From Pachypanchax playfairii (Eukaryota > Chordata > Actinopteri > Cyprinodontiformes > Aplocheilidae), in the NCBI GenBank assembly GCA_006937955.1, contig SSNP01000010.1:394903-458902 (forward strand): a stretch of 64,000 nt of DNA, given 5' to 3'. The notes beneath the pieces were generated by a model. That model was given only the letters and a program-made list of their open reading frames with translations, made no database searches and was not told the origin of the DNA. The translations under genes were made by a program, and so were the position numbers. Shown in pieces: positions 1 through 12,667 of this stretch (its first letter is position 1; every line of letters starts with the position of its first letter).

Positions 1-2444
1 TTTGCAAACTGGAGTTTGCATTATTTACATCAATTTAGTCCTTCAAAAGGGTGATGCAGTGTCATGCCTCCTGAGATCACGTGACAACATGACATCATCT
101 CTCACCAAATGTCTGTATAATTTTCATCTTTTTACCTATATGAAGATGTTCTCTATAAATCTATTTTATTATCTGTGAGTTTCTTCATATCTTTACTTTG
201 TGTTGTCACAAATATGAATCCCTTTTATGCACAAACTATTATAAGCAAACATACAGGCTGCAATTTATCAGGCAAATGTATTTCACAGAACAAGCCTGAT
301 TTACAATTTAAAGTCCTGAAATATTTAGTACACATTAATTTTTAACCCTAAAATAATATCTGCTCCATTTTGAGCCAAGTGGAAGAATTAATCCTTAACT
401 TTGGTCAGAATAAAACCTTGACATTAAGGCCTACAAAATGTATATCAATATTAAATTATGCCACAAAGGTAAACTGAATATTTTTTATCAATAATTTACA
501 ACTGTTCAAGTCATGATAAACCAGATTTTTATTTTACACTCTGTATTTGTGAAACTAATTACAGTGTGCCTCAGCTGCACTTTAGGGTCAGTTATATGGG
601 ATGAAACTTTTGATTATGAAGTACATTTTAAAACAAGTCCAATATTTTTTAATACAAGGCTTTCTGTAATGCAGAAAGAGAGTATTAGAGTTCTTATATG
701 TCCACTATCCCAAAATATAGATGTGACAAAAGCGGCTGAGCATGCTATTATGAATTTGGTATGTCTCTATCAATTCCCAGTACTTTCAAACTTAGGTAAC
801 ACTTTTCAGAGAACTTACTGTCAGTTACAAAAGCGATTTTCCAGGAAACAGAAGGAAGAAAAAAAAGAGAATGAATCTCTTTAAAATGAACAGCCCCAGT
901 CACTAATGATGGATTATAGTTTTAAACGTTCAAGAATAGCTATCAGTGGAATAAGGAATGGAGTTTCAAATGGGCTGTGATGCTCAAAGGCTGTGGAGAA
1001 GTGCGGCTTTGAATCCAAGAATTATCAGTCTGTGGATGAAAGAAGTAGCACTTAGTTCCAGTTGTTTCAATACATTTAAATAAATGATCAAAGAGAATTT
1101 CCTATAATGTAAAAGAAGACACTAAAATATCAGTCACATTTACTCATGCAGTACTTAACGGCAATGAAGAATGAAGTCACGTCAAAAGAAAATGAACTGT
1201 GTAGGAAGTTGTTTTAGACAATTTGCTGCCCCTTAAAAAAATCTATTGGCCTAAATATGAAAAGAGAAGCATCACACTCTAACCACAGATATTTATGGTA
1301 TGTTTCATATCTTTAATAACTTTTTCCAGTCTCACCTTTAAAAAAGACAGAAGCAGCATGACTTTCTCCTGCACACATAATAGACAACACAGTTTGTTCT
1401 AATGAGGTTAATTAGGGTAAAAACTCCTCTGCAGGTTTTGTTGCATCATTTGTTCAATAGTGGTCACATTAAGACTGAAATAAAAAATGTATGTTTACTG
1501 TATTTAACCCTCTCAAGCTCAAATTAAGTTTTAGTACCAGCATTTAGCTGTTGCTAATCTGCAACACCTCGAGAGGGTTGAAGGATAAACTTTAAGTTAA
1601 TTAATTAATTAATTTATTACAATTTATTGAAGACCTACTCTGATCATCTTTTGAGCTATTTTAAAGTGTCTCAGTGGTCTTTAAATTATGATTACAGTGT
1701 TTGTACCCAAAATCACAAACCCTGTTCTGTTTTCTAGGAAGTAGTTTCTGTATAGCAGCAGTAGGTAATTAGCAATTCGCCTCTGCGCTGTGCTGCGGAG
1801 GATCTACCCCTACCTGTTGCTGAGAGATCTCTGTTTATGCCAGCTCGATGTAGGAGCTTGTGGCTTGCCCAGTGGATTTTCTGCATCACAAATCCAGTCT
1901 TTTTCAGACTGCATTTTTGTGCCTGCTACTGATTCACAGCTATTTGAATGCAGAAATACAGAAATGCAATTCTGGGCTTAAACTTCTTAAGATATGTCCT
2001 CTAGCATCAGATAAATGCCACAAGAACATGTTAACAACACGAAAAACAGGATTTTCATCAGAGTGGGTCTTTAAGGAAAAACTTTCTCTCAAATGTTTTT
2101 TTTTTACCCATTATGATTTAAATACATTTCGGGTTAATTGCATATCACTGGGGTACACATATAGACAGAGAACAATTCACACACTTAACGCCATGCTTGC
2201 CACCGTACCAAACTCGGACCGATTTGTCATTCATTTGCATACAGCCGATAGGGAGCGTCAATTTTACATCAATACTAGCAAGTTATACATCGTTGGAAAG
2301 CATTTCTTCTCAATAAAAACGTCCAAAACATAATTTTTATGCCAACCAGTCACCCTAAAAACTTAAGAGCTACAGCTGGCAGCAATTTAGGTATGGAAAC
2401 TTTTGTGCGCAAGCTCTAAAGAGGTGGATGTTATGGGGTTAAAC
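1..2444. other. AT-rich stretch without recognisable gene
   Basis: I see no recognisable coding exon, RNA gene or transposon end here. The longest open frame (513-884, + strand, 123 aa) starts with a hydrophobic stretch and ends in a Lys/Glu-rich tail, but it has no motif I know, no codon bias that stands out from the surroundings and no neighbour that supports it. A short TTAA-repeat tract lies at about 1596-1613. Host intergenic or intronic sequence is the simplest reading. Confidence 0.6.
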
Positions 2445-2642
2445 CCACACCTAGGGCCAATTTGGAGTTACCAATTTATCTGACAAGTATATTTGTAGTC
2501 TGTGGTAGGAATCCAGGGTCCTCAGAGACAAACCACATATGCACAGGGAGAATATGCAAATTCCATGCAGACTGGCTGATTTTGAACCCAAGACCTTCTT
2601 GCTGCAAGTCAACAGTGCTACCAATTGTGTCACCATGCAACC
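2445..2642 (-). repeat. tRNA-derived SINE, minus orientation, truncated
   Basis: Read on the minus strand this begins with a tRNA-like head (a 'catggtgacac' A-box region, then 'cttgggttcaa' as B box) and runs into a body that also appears at 8411-8757 and 63821-64000. The head-to-body order, the tRNA-like start and the dispersed copies identify a fish tRNA-derived SINE. The 3' part seen in the 8411 copy is missing here. Confidence 0.75.
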
Positions 2643-3499
2643 CTTGCTCTAAATGGTATGTTAAATTAATTTTCCCTCAATAAAGCAGAAAAAAGGAGTG
2701 TCTTTAAATCAGCTTAAAGTTTTATTTAGTTCTTCAATTTCAAATGTTAAAATGTGTATTTAGTCCATATTTAAGCAACTTACAACTTTCTCAAAGTCTC
2801 CTTCAACGCTGCAGAAATCCTCTCAGCCAGTCTCTGCTTGTTTCAGGACAGTCTTGGCCCTGAGGTAAAGATTGCTCTTTCACTGGTCTCTGAGGAGTCT
2901 GCACTTCCCTGATGCTGTTTACTGTCTGCCCAGCAGATAGTTGTATTTGCTCCAGGGCTAAAACCATTTCTCCTGTGGCAGAGCCAGCTCAGCCTTGCTT
3001 TGCAGCAGTCAGCAAGACCCAGGCAGCTCTGCAAGGCTGACGATTTACATAAAAGACAAGCTGGCGCTCCTTCATATTTGCAAAACCCATGGGTCTCAAT
3101 CTTATTAAGTAAAAGGGAGTAACACTAATCTTTATTTAGTTGTAATTTGCTCTTATGCAGAATAATAATATGTAAGCTCCAAGAGTTTTTGATATGAAAA
3201 CTGGAGGCATCTGTGCCGGCGGGTGTAAGTTACCAGTCTGGTGGCCGTGGTGCTCCTGAGTGCAGCTGGGGTAGGTCTGGGAGTCTGTGGTGATCTTCCT
3301 CTGGGCTTGGGTTCTGGTTGGTATTATTATGAATAATAGTGAATAATAGTACTGCCTGATATCAAACCACCAATACGATATTCATGGTGGACAATACAGC
3401 AAATGTGTTTTGTATCTCGTGTAACGCTGTCTGTCTGAAAGCACAAGTGAAAAGTGAGCCAGAACAAAATTCCTTGTATGTGCAACCTACTTGGCCAAA
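2643..3499. other. No feature recognised
   Basis: A GC-richer patch at about 2810-3060 and 3200-3320 contains short open frames on both strands, but none matches a family I recognise. No transposon ends were found. Confidence 0.5.
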
Positions 3500-4262
3500 T
3501 AAACCTGATTCGGATTTTTCTCATATAAAGCATGTTACCAGGATGACCTTCTTCTACCTGCGTAATGTTGCTAGATTTAGGAGCATTCTGTCCCAATGTG
3601 ATGCAGACAAATTAGGCCATGCATTTATTGCTTTTAGACTTGATTATTGTAATATACCAGGATGTTCAATCAGTTCTGTTAAAGGCCTTCAGCTGATCCA
3701 AAATGCTGCTGCCAGAGTTCTGATGAGAACTAGGTGAGCTCATATTTCTCCTGTTTTAGCATCACTTCATTGACTCCCTGTAAAATCCTAAATAAAGTTT
3801 AAAATTTTACTTCAGACTTAAAAAGCTCTAAATAACCACGTCCCATACTACGTTAGACATCTTATTGTCCCATTTGTTTCTAACAGAGCACTTCGCTCTC
3901 AGACTGCAGGTCTGCTTGTAGTTCCTAGAGTTTCTAAAAGTAGAAAGGGAGGAAGAGCTTTTAGTTATCAGGCTCCTCTCCTGTGGAACCAGCTTCCACT
4001 TTTTATCCGTGAGGCAGACACCTTGTGTAGTTTTAAGAATAGACTTAAAACTTTTTACACAATCCTATAGTCAGGGTTAGCTTTGGTTCTCCTGAGCTTT
4101 CCCTTTAGTTATGCTGCTATAGGCTTAGACTGCCGGAGGACATACTGACCATATTTCTTCACTCTGCTGTCTTTACTCTCCATATTTGTATTTATTGTTA
4201 TTGCTGTCATTAACTGTTTCTTTGCTTATCTTTTTTATAGAAATAACAACTGGCCCAAAGTA
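3500..4262 (+). pseudogene. L2-clade LINE fragment: end of reverse transcriptase ORF plus part of 3' UTR
   Basis: The translation at about 3520-3737 has the conserved non-LTR RT C-terminal pattern (RLDYCN, then LQLIQNAAARVL). After a frame break the same protein resumes at about 3880-4070 with LRSQ, GGRAFSYQAPLLWNQLP and FKNRLKTF, the usual end of L2/CR1-type RTs, followed by a stop. The sequence after the stop (4071-4262) is the same 3' UTR found complete at 15781-16350, so this copy lost its 3' end. The ORF is broken by indels and cannot encode an active enzyme. Family assignment rests on the C-terminal RT motifs and the typical fish L2 tail in the sister copies. Confidence 0.8.
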
Positions 4263-6272
4263 AGATAAGACAGATTAGGTCAGGCTGCAGAAATTTAGAC
4301 AACCTTAAGTCTCTCTGGTCCCTTGATGGCGAATCCAAAACAGTCGATTCAGACCAAATCATATTAATTAAGCCAATCGATCGTTCACTTCTCCTCACAG
4401 AGTTGAATCTGCAGCTTCTTCAAGTTGGCACCGATCTTTGTAGTTATATCCAGCACCACACCCAGTCTCTGGTTCTGCTCCAGAACAAAGTATTGTGCTC
4501 TTGTTACTATGCAGTGTAAAAAGTGTTATAAATGTAGCATTTTATATTATAACTCTGTAATAACATGTCAACAATGTGTTAATAGTTACAAACTAATAAA
4601 ATAACTAGGTAATATAATTTCCAAAGTCCTAACCATTTCATTTGTGACTGTAACTTAAAACTTAGTTTTTATGGCTGCCATGAAAATGTAATCTTTACCT
4701 CTACATCATAAAGTAACAAAAAAGTCAAATCAGAATATAATTTTACATAATAAGCAGACCATTCAACCATGTGCTCATGTTTGCAGCTATGTGTTTGTTC
4801 ATGTTTGTGGGTGTGTGATGAAATCGTCCAGCCCACAGAGTCCTTTAAAGGGATTATGAAGATATGCGTAGCTTTGCTGACAGTTGCTCAGCACTGTAGT
4901 TCAGAATATTATGACTTTCATTATCAGATTGCAAAGCCAACGGGACGTGTAACACATCAGCCTACACACAAAAAAAGAACATAGTAAACAACATTTGTTA
5001 CTACGCATCACAAAACACCAAAACCCATTAGGAGGAATATGGACAAGTGCTAATGGGCTGCCACCCAATAAAAAAGACCGATGCCAAATGTTGAGGACAT
5101 TTTTAGACATTTGAGTCCAGACACTGACAAAACATCATGCAGTAAAATAGTACACAACTAATGCAACATCACAAACTTGAAAAGAGCTTATGGGAGTATG
5201 TGAGAACATTCCCTTGACACAACTGACTGAATAATAACTTATCACAATGTCAATAAGCCTCAGAGCAAAGATTCAAACATAGAAGTAGAATAAATGCAAA
5301 AATAAACATGAGAAGTTCTCCAAAAACAGTCTGCATATTAAAATGACATTAATGCTGTCCATCAAATCCTGTAATTTATCAGTATTGAGAATGATTTAAT
5401 AATCTAAGACAAGTCAGAACATATTAGAGGGAACCGTCATCCTCCTACTCATTACACATTATAAAAGAACACTGCATATGAGCAAGGAAAAAAAGAAGAA
5501 AAAAGCTAACTGGAGTTCACATATTATGCTAAGTTGCTGTAACATGCATCATTGTGGAGCAGAAAGAACTAGAGACAATTTGTCCTCCCTGGCAGCTTTC
5601 AGCGGCTGCATTTTGGCTCATTTCTTGGAGAACAGAACATCACACGGTGACGGAGGCCAAGTTGGAACATCAGACACTGATGTCAGGAACTCAGATCAGC
5701 CGGATAGCATAGTTGTCAAGTGTATTTGGGTAACGAGACGGAGAACAACCACATAATGAGAATGAGCACTAAAGCCAAAAAACCATGTTTGTGTCATTCT
5801 GTACACAAAACTAAACATCATTAGGACAAAGTCCATGAATTGTGATGTTAGAGATAAATACTGTGGAGGAGGGAGAGGGAGAAATTTGAGGAAAAAAAGT
5901 TTAAGTAAATTACTGTAGAACGGAGACATACTTAGGAGTTTTGAATGTCTTTGTTTTTTGTTGCTGTGTCCTTCAGCTTAAGTTAAAAGAACAAAATATT
6001 CTATGGAAAAAAAATCGAGAAGAAAGTATGTGAGAAAGAGGAGGCAAGAGCACTAAGAGAATGGAGATGATAAAACCTGCTTGAATGCTTTAACTGCTTA
6101 TGAGTTGTTTGTTCGCCTGACTTTTAGTCATTTTGTGAATATTTGCATGAACTTAGTTTTTTTTTTAAATAATGCTTGTTCCTATGACACATAAATGTAA
6201 AAAGGAATTTTACTTTCAGCTCTAATCTGTTTCTCTAAGAAAAGATCAGGGACAGAGAGTTTGCATGGAGGT
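4263..6272. other. No feature recognised
   Basis: AT-rich sequence with scattered short frames only (for example 5478-5756, with a Lys-rich start). I see no transposon termini, splice-supported exon or RNA gene. Confidence 0.5.
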
Positions 6273-6319
6273 GGGGGGGGGGGGGGNNNNNNNNNNGGGG
6301 GGGGGGGGGGGGGGGGGGG
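6273..6319. other. Poly-G tract with a 10-base assembly gap
   Basis: G runs at 6273-6286 and 6297-6319 flank ten Ns at 6287-6296. The true tract length is unknown and any frame crossing it is artificial. Confidence 0.95.
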
Positions 6320-7608
6320 ACAAACAGGGTGAGGAATTTGCATGTACAATATGTAAATTCCCATGATTTCATGCTGTATGCCTCTGTTCGTTTTTCAGCA
6401 ATAAGCTGCTCTCATCCCCCCCAAGTCAAGCTGTTTATAATTAGTTCTTAACAAGATTCATATTCTATCTAAATTAATTAATCTTGAAAACATTGTTTAA
6501 CAAGTTTCACCGAAGAGGGTTTTTACCCATGAAGACAGAAGTGAAAGCACAATGTCCTATGAGTATCCTAAATTAGAATCTCCTAAAAAAAAGTCTTCAT
6601 CACATTAGAATAATTTAATAACTCAGGTTAAATAATTAATTGGCAGAACAATGATTCCAACCCTCTAAAACTTGAAACAATGTATAATTAATTGAATTAT
6701 TGATGCTCTGCAAACCCACTGTTGTCTCTGCTTCAGTCAGGTGGATTGTGCAAGAACGTTTTGAATTGTCGTGTCACTCATGTTTGCTATTTCTGGCCAA
6801 TGACTCGAAACCTCCAGTTTTACTTTTGAGCATACTTTTTTCCATGTTAAAATTGAAATTATTATTTTTTTAAATCATCCCTCTGCCAATTCTTTGTCCT
6901 TCACCTGGTACCTGACCCCAGAGGCAACAACTTAATCAGACATCCCTAGACTTCCCTCTTCCCAGAAACCTCAGCAAGCTGATCCGGAGGGACTCCAAGG
7001 CATTTCCTAACCCTGCTCTGCCAGATTTCTGTGTAGCCGCAGCTGTCCACTCTGTGCTGCACATACATCTAATATTTCTCCATGTAAAAGCATTTTAAAG
7101 AGGGAGGGACAACACGTATAATATTTTAATCTGATTGGAGGACGAGCCAGCAAGTGCCTGCCTTTCATGATTTGTCTTTAGCCAATTACAGTAAATCAAG
7201 CTCTTACAAATCCAGTCGGGAGTAAAGCACACACATCGTTACCACTAAGAAAAGCACAAAACATCTTTATCATCAAGAAAGACACAAAGTTCTAACCTTT
7301 GCTCACTTTTCAATGAAGAAATCGTATCTAGTTCTTCTAAAACAGATTCAATAGCTTATATGTACATCCACTGGTGCAGCCATGTTTGTTTTACTTTGCC
7401 TGCTTGGACACTTGCTGCCCATCATACCTGAACACCCGCCCCAAAGCACAACGCTAACACATGATTGTTCCGAAAATTTTTTTTACAGAGGAAGAAGGTT
7501 TTAGCTGGAGCAGTACATGATGGATTTTTGTGGGTTTGGAAAACTCTAAGTTTCGCAAGAATCTATCTTGCAGCACAAGGTTAGGCATTTCCATGCTGGC
7601 TGAGAGTT
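6320..7608. other. No feature recognised
   Basis: AT-rich to about 6880, then a moderately GC-richer patch (6890-7060) that looks like a degraded repeat but shows no frame or motif I can name. Confidence 0.45.
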
Positions 7609-7611
7609 TTA

Positions 7612-8137
7612 CCCCTCATTTACACTGGACTCATTAGCAGCGCGTAGCGTTTTGCTTGCGCAATCAGCCATGCGTCCCTTCCCACTGGTAGCATTTCACA
7701 TGTGCTTATCCCTCGCATAAGCGTTCCGTCCAGCTGGTCCTGGAAGATCATGAAATCTCACGAGAATAGTGAAAACACTCGTTATTTCGTCAGTACACAC
7801 AACAACAAGCAGGGAAGACGACGGAGTTTATTTTCACACCAACTACGCACTTCAAACCCATCACAGGTAATGTATTTTTTAGTAGTCAAGCAAACGAATG
7901 TGCACATGTCCTTCTAATTAGAAACGAACACCTGATTTTCTGTCTGGTTCAAACTAAACTGCTGTTTAAGAAGCGTACCACACCAAGGTTGCGACACTAT
8001 GCTTCTGAGACGCATCCGATTCACATTGCTTCACGCCCGGTGGAAACAGTCCCATTGACTTTAATGGCGGCTATACAGCCGCGTATAACACTTCACTTAC
8101 GTTACGCACTGCTGACGAGTCCAGTATAAATGAGGAG
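7612..8137. mobile_element. PIF/Harbinger-like MITE, family A copy 1
   Basis: The ends form inverted repeats of about 38 bp with mismatches (cccctcatttacactggact at the left; the reverse complement of the right end starts ctcctcatttatactggact). TTA lies directly outside both ends (7609-7611 and 8138-8140), matching the 3-bp TWA target-site duplication of PIF/Harbinger elements. The 526-bp body aligns along its length with 34398-34947 and, reversed, with 29847-30313. No transposase is encoded, so it is non-autonomous. Superfamily is inferred from the duplication alone. Confidence 0.75.
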
Positions 8138-8410
8138 TTAGTCTCAGTGATCCTGGACATACCTCTCTAAACCACCTCAACTTTGATGCAAAGGAGCAGC
8201 AACACTAAGTTTCTCACACTGTTTCCAAGTGTACAGACACTCAGTGGATGAGGTTCATTTCAGCCATGTGTGTTTGCAGTCACATTCTTTTGGTCACCCA
8301 TTATGGTGTTGTAGTGTGGCACTGGGCTTTTGTTTCAGTGCTGGCTGAATGGTAAAACCATTGATATTTATAAGGATGACATGTTTTTTACAAAAATGGT
8401 CATGGAATGG

Positions 8411-8757
8411 ACTGCATGGTGGCGCACTTGGTGACTCTGTTGCCTTGTTGCCTAATAGGATCCTGGGTTTGAAGCCCAGCCAGAACCTTTCTGAATGAAG
8501 TTTGCATGTACTCGTTATTATGAGTGGGTTTTGTCCGGCTTCCTCCCAACAGACCAATTAGGTTATGAGTGACTCTAAATTAGCCTTAGGTGTGAGTATG
8601 TGTGTCAATGATCATTTGTCTCTATGTGGCCATGATGGACTAAAGACTTGTCCAGAGTGTAACCGTGCCTCATGTCTAATGATGGCTGAAGATAGACACC
8701 TACCTGACATGACCCTGAACAGGAAGAAAAGGCTAGAAAATGGAAGAATGGATGATC
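8411..8757 (+). repeat. tRNA-derived SINE, near full length
   Basis: A tRNA-like head (ggtggcgcacttggtgac as A-box region, gggtttgaagccc as B box) is followed by the body shared with 2445-2642 and 63821-64000, then a tail with 'gatggactaaagacttgtcc' and '...accctgaac' that ends near a GGAT-like stretch. This is the layout of a common percomorph SINE. The unit is diverged, so it is probably old. Confidence 0.8.
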
Positions 8758-10504
8758 CTTTAGTCTTGCTAACCACAGAGAGACTTCGTTATGTGTTATT
8801 ATACTTTATTTAAGATTCACTCATGTTTAATTTTGCTGAACTAACTTGCTCGTGTTCAAATCCATGTGCACATTTTGTCTGAGTATTTTTATTTTTTTGA
8901 AGATTTTTTTTACAACCTTAAATGTATTCCCACACCTGATACCTCCCAGACTCAACAGAAACCACATCAACATGTGTTGTTTCTGTTTTTGAACATGTCC
9001 ATGCTGCTAGTTTTAGCATTCCAAGATAGTATAAGTTCTGGTTATTTGACTGATCCAGTTAAAGCTCTGTGACAAAGAAAAAAAGGGGTTTTATGGAGAC
9101 CCATCATGGGAGAATCTTCACCTCTCACACTTGAACAAGACATGGTTAACTGCTGTAACAGTAGATGTGATAGTCTAATATAATCCCATCATAAAATGAT
9201 ATGTTTTGTGTGTTTATGTTGCAGTAAGAACCAGCTGAATGAGATGACTTTAGCTCAGAAACAAGTTTATTTTTGGTGATGCCATCCCTATGTAACCTCC
9301 AACTTGCCCTCTAACCACCTACACACTAACACACAACTATTTCTTTTTTCATTCTTCTACAATAGCCCACACAATACACACTCCCAAGTCATTCTGCTCA
9401 TTGCCCCAGTGTCCTTTAATTGCTAATTAGTTCCAGTAGATTTAAGAGTGGCACTGCTACTGAAAAACACAACATTCAGGTCAGGGTCTGTTTTTTTCCT
9501 TTCTTTTTTTCTGTTTGGCATGCCTTGTGTGTGGATGTGGATGTGTGTGTTAGAAAGCACAGGTGTCTTTTTTGTGGAGAAGACAGACAGGTTTGGTGCC
9601 AAAGGCAATCACAGGCCTGAAACATTTATATCTCATTACACTGAGAGAGGGATGGAGGACAAAGAGATAGAAAAAGAGAAGAAGAGATGAGGAGAAAAGC
9701 AGAATGGAAAAAAAACACACAGGAAAGATAAGAGAATTTTACAAGTTCAAGTAGTTGTTGACAGTAACTTTGTATAAGCTTTTGCCAGGGAATTCTTAAT
9801 GTCACATTAATGTGTGCACATGTGTATTTTGCATTTGAGCCTTTCTAAGATGTTATTTGAACTTAAACAAATCTGTAAGAAATAATTCCTGCTTTGGTGC
9901 GTGTGAGATTTCTCTCTATAATAATAATAATAATAATAACACATTCCATGATTTTTAATCCATCAGTATCAATGGTATTTGAAGCAAACAAAACCCCCCA
10001 AAAAAAGATTTATAAAAACATTTTTGCTTCACAACTTTAATTTAATTTGTTTACACCAAGGCTCCACATCAGCTGTATGTCCTCCAAAGCAAACAGGTTT
10101 TACTGAGTCACAGTTGTGCTGCCTGCTGCAGACATTCTGCTTCATTTTTCAAAGTCACAATTGTCTGCCCTGAAAAGGTTTGAGTTAAGTGATTCACATT
10201 TCATATAAGCATTTTTTTTAATGTTGAAATGTTCTGTCTTCACACAGTAACTTTCAATAAAGGCTTTTAATATATTTGACTTGTACAATGTATTTGTCTT
10301 ATTTTCAGGTCTTTTTCTTTGCAGTTGATTGAACTGTGAGTTTTGGCAGATTGTTTCATGAGTTGAACTGCTGTGTTTTACAATTTCTGTTTACAATTTC
10401 TGTTAAAATATTCAGGCAAAGCTGAAAAGCATAATTTCAAAAATTATTATACTTTGTTTGTTGGGCACTAATGTTTTTCTTACCAATTAAGATGTAGGAT
10501 GATG
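8758..10504. other. No gene recognised; short ATA microsatellite
   Basis: AT-rich sequence with only short unsupported frames. An (ATA)n tract lies at 9917-9939. Confidence 0.5.
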
Positions 10505-11037
10505 TAGAACTTGAAAGCTGTGAAAAAGCAGGATACAGGATCTTTATCATACATGTGCCCATCCCAGATGTTTAAAGTGTTATCACTGGTATGTAGAATC
10601 CTTTTATCCTGAAACCTGGAGGTAAAACGCTTGATCTACCTTAACTCCCCCGCTGTGAGTGCTGCCCCTCGAGCTGCCTAAATCAAATAGTGAATAAATT
10701 CCCGTAACTCTCGCAGAATACGCATTTTTGCTGAGACATTTTTATAAAAAAAGTACTAAAACAGGTTGTGCTTCTTGCTTTGGACTCTTGCAGCTCACGC
10801 CTGTGAAAAGGGGACACATGTGTCTAATGTGCAGGGGCAGCGAGGACATGTCGGGCACTTCCTGGTTTAACAGCGTTACATCACTATGTTATGAGTCAGT
10901 TGTTTTGGTGCAGGGGGGTTACTGAGAAATGTGTGTATTAGGCCAAAAACCAATCGGGGGGGGGGGGGAATCAGGAAATAGCATCACATGGTTAAGAGCA
11001 CCAAAGACTGACGTTGCATGATATAGGACCTTTTGAA
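10505..11037. mobile_element. TTAA-type MITE, family T2 copy 1 (rearranged left end)
   Basis: From about 10570 onward the sequence aligns in the same orientation with 36207-36707 (shared 'gctgcccct' and 'gagctgcct', then shared G-rich and 'gaggacat' segments) and ends in '...atataggacc', the counterpart of the intact copy's right end. At the left, two adjacent blocks (about 10511-10538 and 10539-10571) are each the reverse complement of the corresponding block in the other copy. A G12 run lies near 10957. No coding capacity is evident. Confidence 0.6.
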
Positions 11038-11889
11038 ATACTTTTTTTTAGACATGATGACATTTTTTATAGTATAACCATTCATTCAACTATAATCAGT
11101 CCCTCCAGGATTTTGTGATGTTTTGATCTCAACTATCAACAAAACTTTGGCTATTCCTCGAGAATTCTGCACATCTTGCACTTTTTTTTTTCATTGCAAC
11201 TTTACCGCAAGTTTGACCAATTGTAATGCTCCTTCACGTTGCGTGAAATCCAATGTCATGTCGCACACTTCCTGTTTCTGTTGGTAAACATCAGGTTAAC
11301 ATGCTAACTCATGTGAGATGGAGCAAAAAAGAAATTTGTCACATTTACAACAAAAATCACCACCAAGGATCATGCTCTCTAGTTTCCTCATGCACTACTA
11401 CTACTAGTGGTTGTAAATTATTTTGTACCTCATGCAATATCATGGTCGAACATGAGTGGAAGCCTTCAAATGACAAACATTTTCCCACCACAAAACACCA
11501 ACGAAGAGCCTCAGAATCTTGAGAACAGAGTAGACTTTATTTTTACCTGCATCATATCATTTTATGTCTGATACTCAAAATGCTGGGTTCAAATCCATTC
11601 ATACACAATGTGAAGGTTAAAGTAGTGTATTTGTTGCAACACTGGGAATTTGAAGTTTAGAGTTTGCACATTTTAAATTGTGACATATTTTTTTATTTAA
11701 TGAAGTACCACTTAAAAAACAACTTTTGTTATCTGAACCCTTTATATTAGGAAATTAGTTTACTGCAGGCATTTAATTTCTAATGCAGAATTTTATTTTT
11801 ATGTTTGTTTATATCTGAAAACAGACAGATTGTTTAGTGTTGGTTGAAGTTTAATAAAACTGTTCACCATCGAAAGTAGGTTTATAGCC
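11038..11889. other. No feature recognised
   Basis: AT-rich DNA. The open frame at 11253-11522 has no recognisable motif. Confidence 0.5.
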
Positions 11890-11893
11890 TTAA

Positions 11894-12663
11894 AGGGACA
11901 TAAGGCAAGATTTGTGAAAAACTACACATGCATTTCCAGTTTATTCAATGCTAATGGGTCATGAAGCTTTAAAAACCCAAAATAACGAGGCCATCCGCAT
12001 ATATGTCTGTTGCCTTGGAAACGCTGTGTGCCACATAATGCGCTGCAGTTCGACGTCCGAATTTCCCGCGCAGTTGTAGGGATGTGACGTAAATTGACGC
12101 TGCATGCGCGTTGCCGACAGCTCTTGAACAGGAAGTACATGGCCGCCGTGGACTCGGATTCAAACACTGAAGGTATAGTTATGGATGTTTCTGCACCCAG
12201 CAAACGACCTGCATCCACTCTCACCCCCCAAAAAAGTGGCACCACGAAGAAAAAAAAGACTTTATCAGCGGCATCTTGTGAGTCTAAAAAAAAATATGAC
12301 CGAAGCCGGGCAGGCACCCGCATAAATATTGGATATGCGTTCGGTTCATGGAGGGAACTTCAGCTGCATTTGGGAGTGAAAACGGATGCTGACATGGCTC
12401 ATTTCCTTGTGACCAGGTGAGAAAACATTATAGGTCGTGTTTAGAGCCTGATACAGTATGAAAATGATGAGATCAAATCAAATAACAGAGTGGAGAGACC
12501 TGACGTGAAGTATGTTAGCCTCCCCGGTGCAGTGCTGTGAAGACGAACCGTCTGTAAAGTGTCTGTGCGCGCTCCCGTGCCGGCTTGGCTGGTGGCTGCA
12601 GTTAGCCACAGCGCCTGTCGCGGCAGCACTGAGTCAGATTTTGAAAAGCTGCCTTAGGTTCCT
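11894..12663 (+). mobile_element. TTAA-flanked DNA transposon derivative (piggyBac or Kolobok type)
   Basis: Inverted termini (agggacataaggca at the left; the reverse complement of the right end reads aggaacctaaggca) are bounded by TTAA at 11890-11893 and 12664-12667. TTAA duplications are characteristic of piggyBac and Kolobok superfamilies. The interior is far more GC-rich than the flanks and carries one exon-like frame (12139-12416). At 770 bp it is much shorter than an autonomous element. Confidence 0.7.
12139..12416 (+). pseudogene. 5' exon of a transposon-encoded protein, ending at a splice donor
   Basis: The ATG at 12139 opens a frame of about 92 codons: a Ser/Pro/Lys-rich N-terminal half with a basic KKKK patch, then a conserved-looking segment (RINIGYAFGSWRELQ, followed by KTDADMAHFL). 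The pattern resembles an N-terminal segment I have seen in fish transposon-derived predicted proteins, but I cannot name its function. The coding stretch stops at CAG|GTGAGA (12414-12422), a good splice donor, and the frame hits TGA immediately afterwards, so it looks like a first exon whose downstream exons were deleted. It lies wholly inside the TTAA-flanked element, which argues for transposon rather than host origin. The upstream in-frame ATG at 12094 lies in sequence that looks like 5' leader, so I prefer 12139. Confidence 0.5.
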
Positions 12664-12667
12664 TTAA

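Noticed and set aside
513..884. 123-aa open frame with hydrophobic start
   Set aside because: No recognised motif, no flanking exon signals or homologous copy in the window; expected by chance in AT-rich DNA of this length.
6182..6364. Minus-strand frame with a poly-Pro run
   Set aside because: Produced by the poly-G tract and crosses the assembly gap.
6890..7060. GC-richer patch considered as a host exon
   Set aside because: No open frame longer than chance, no splice-site pair, and no recognisable protein.
11922..12323. 133-aa minus-strand frame
   Set aside because: It is the antisense of the exon-like frame at 12139-12416 in the GC-rich transposon interior and lacks any motif.
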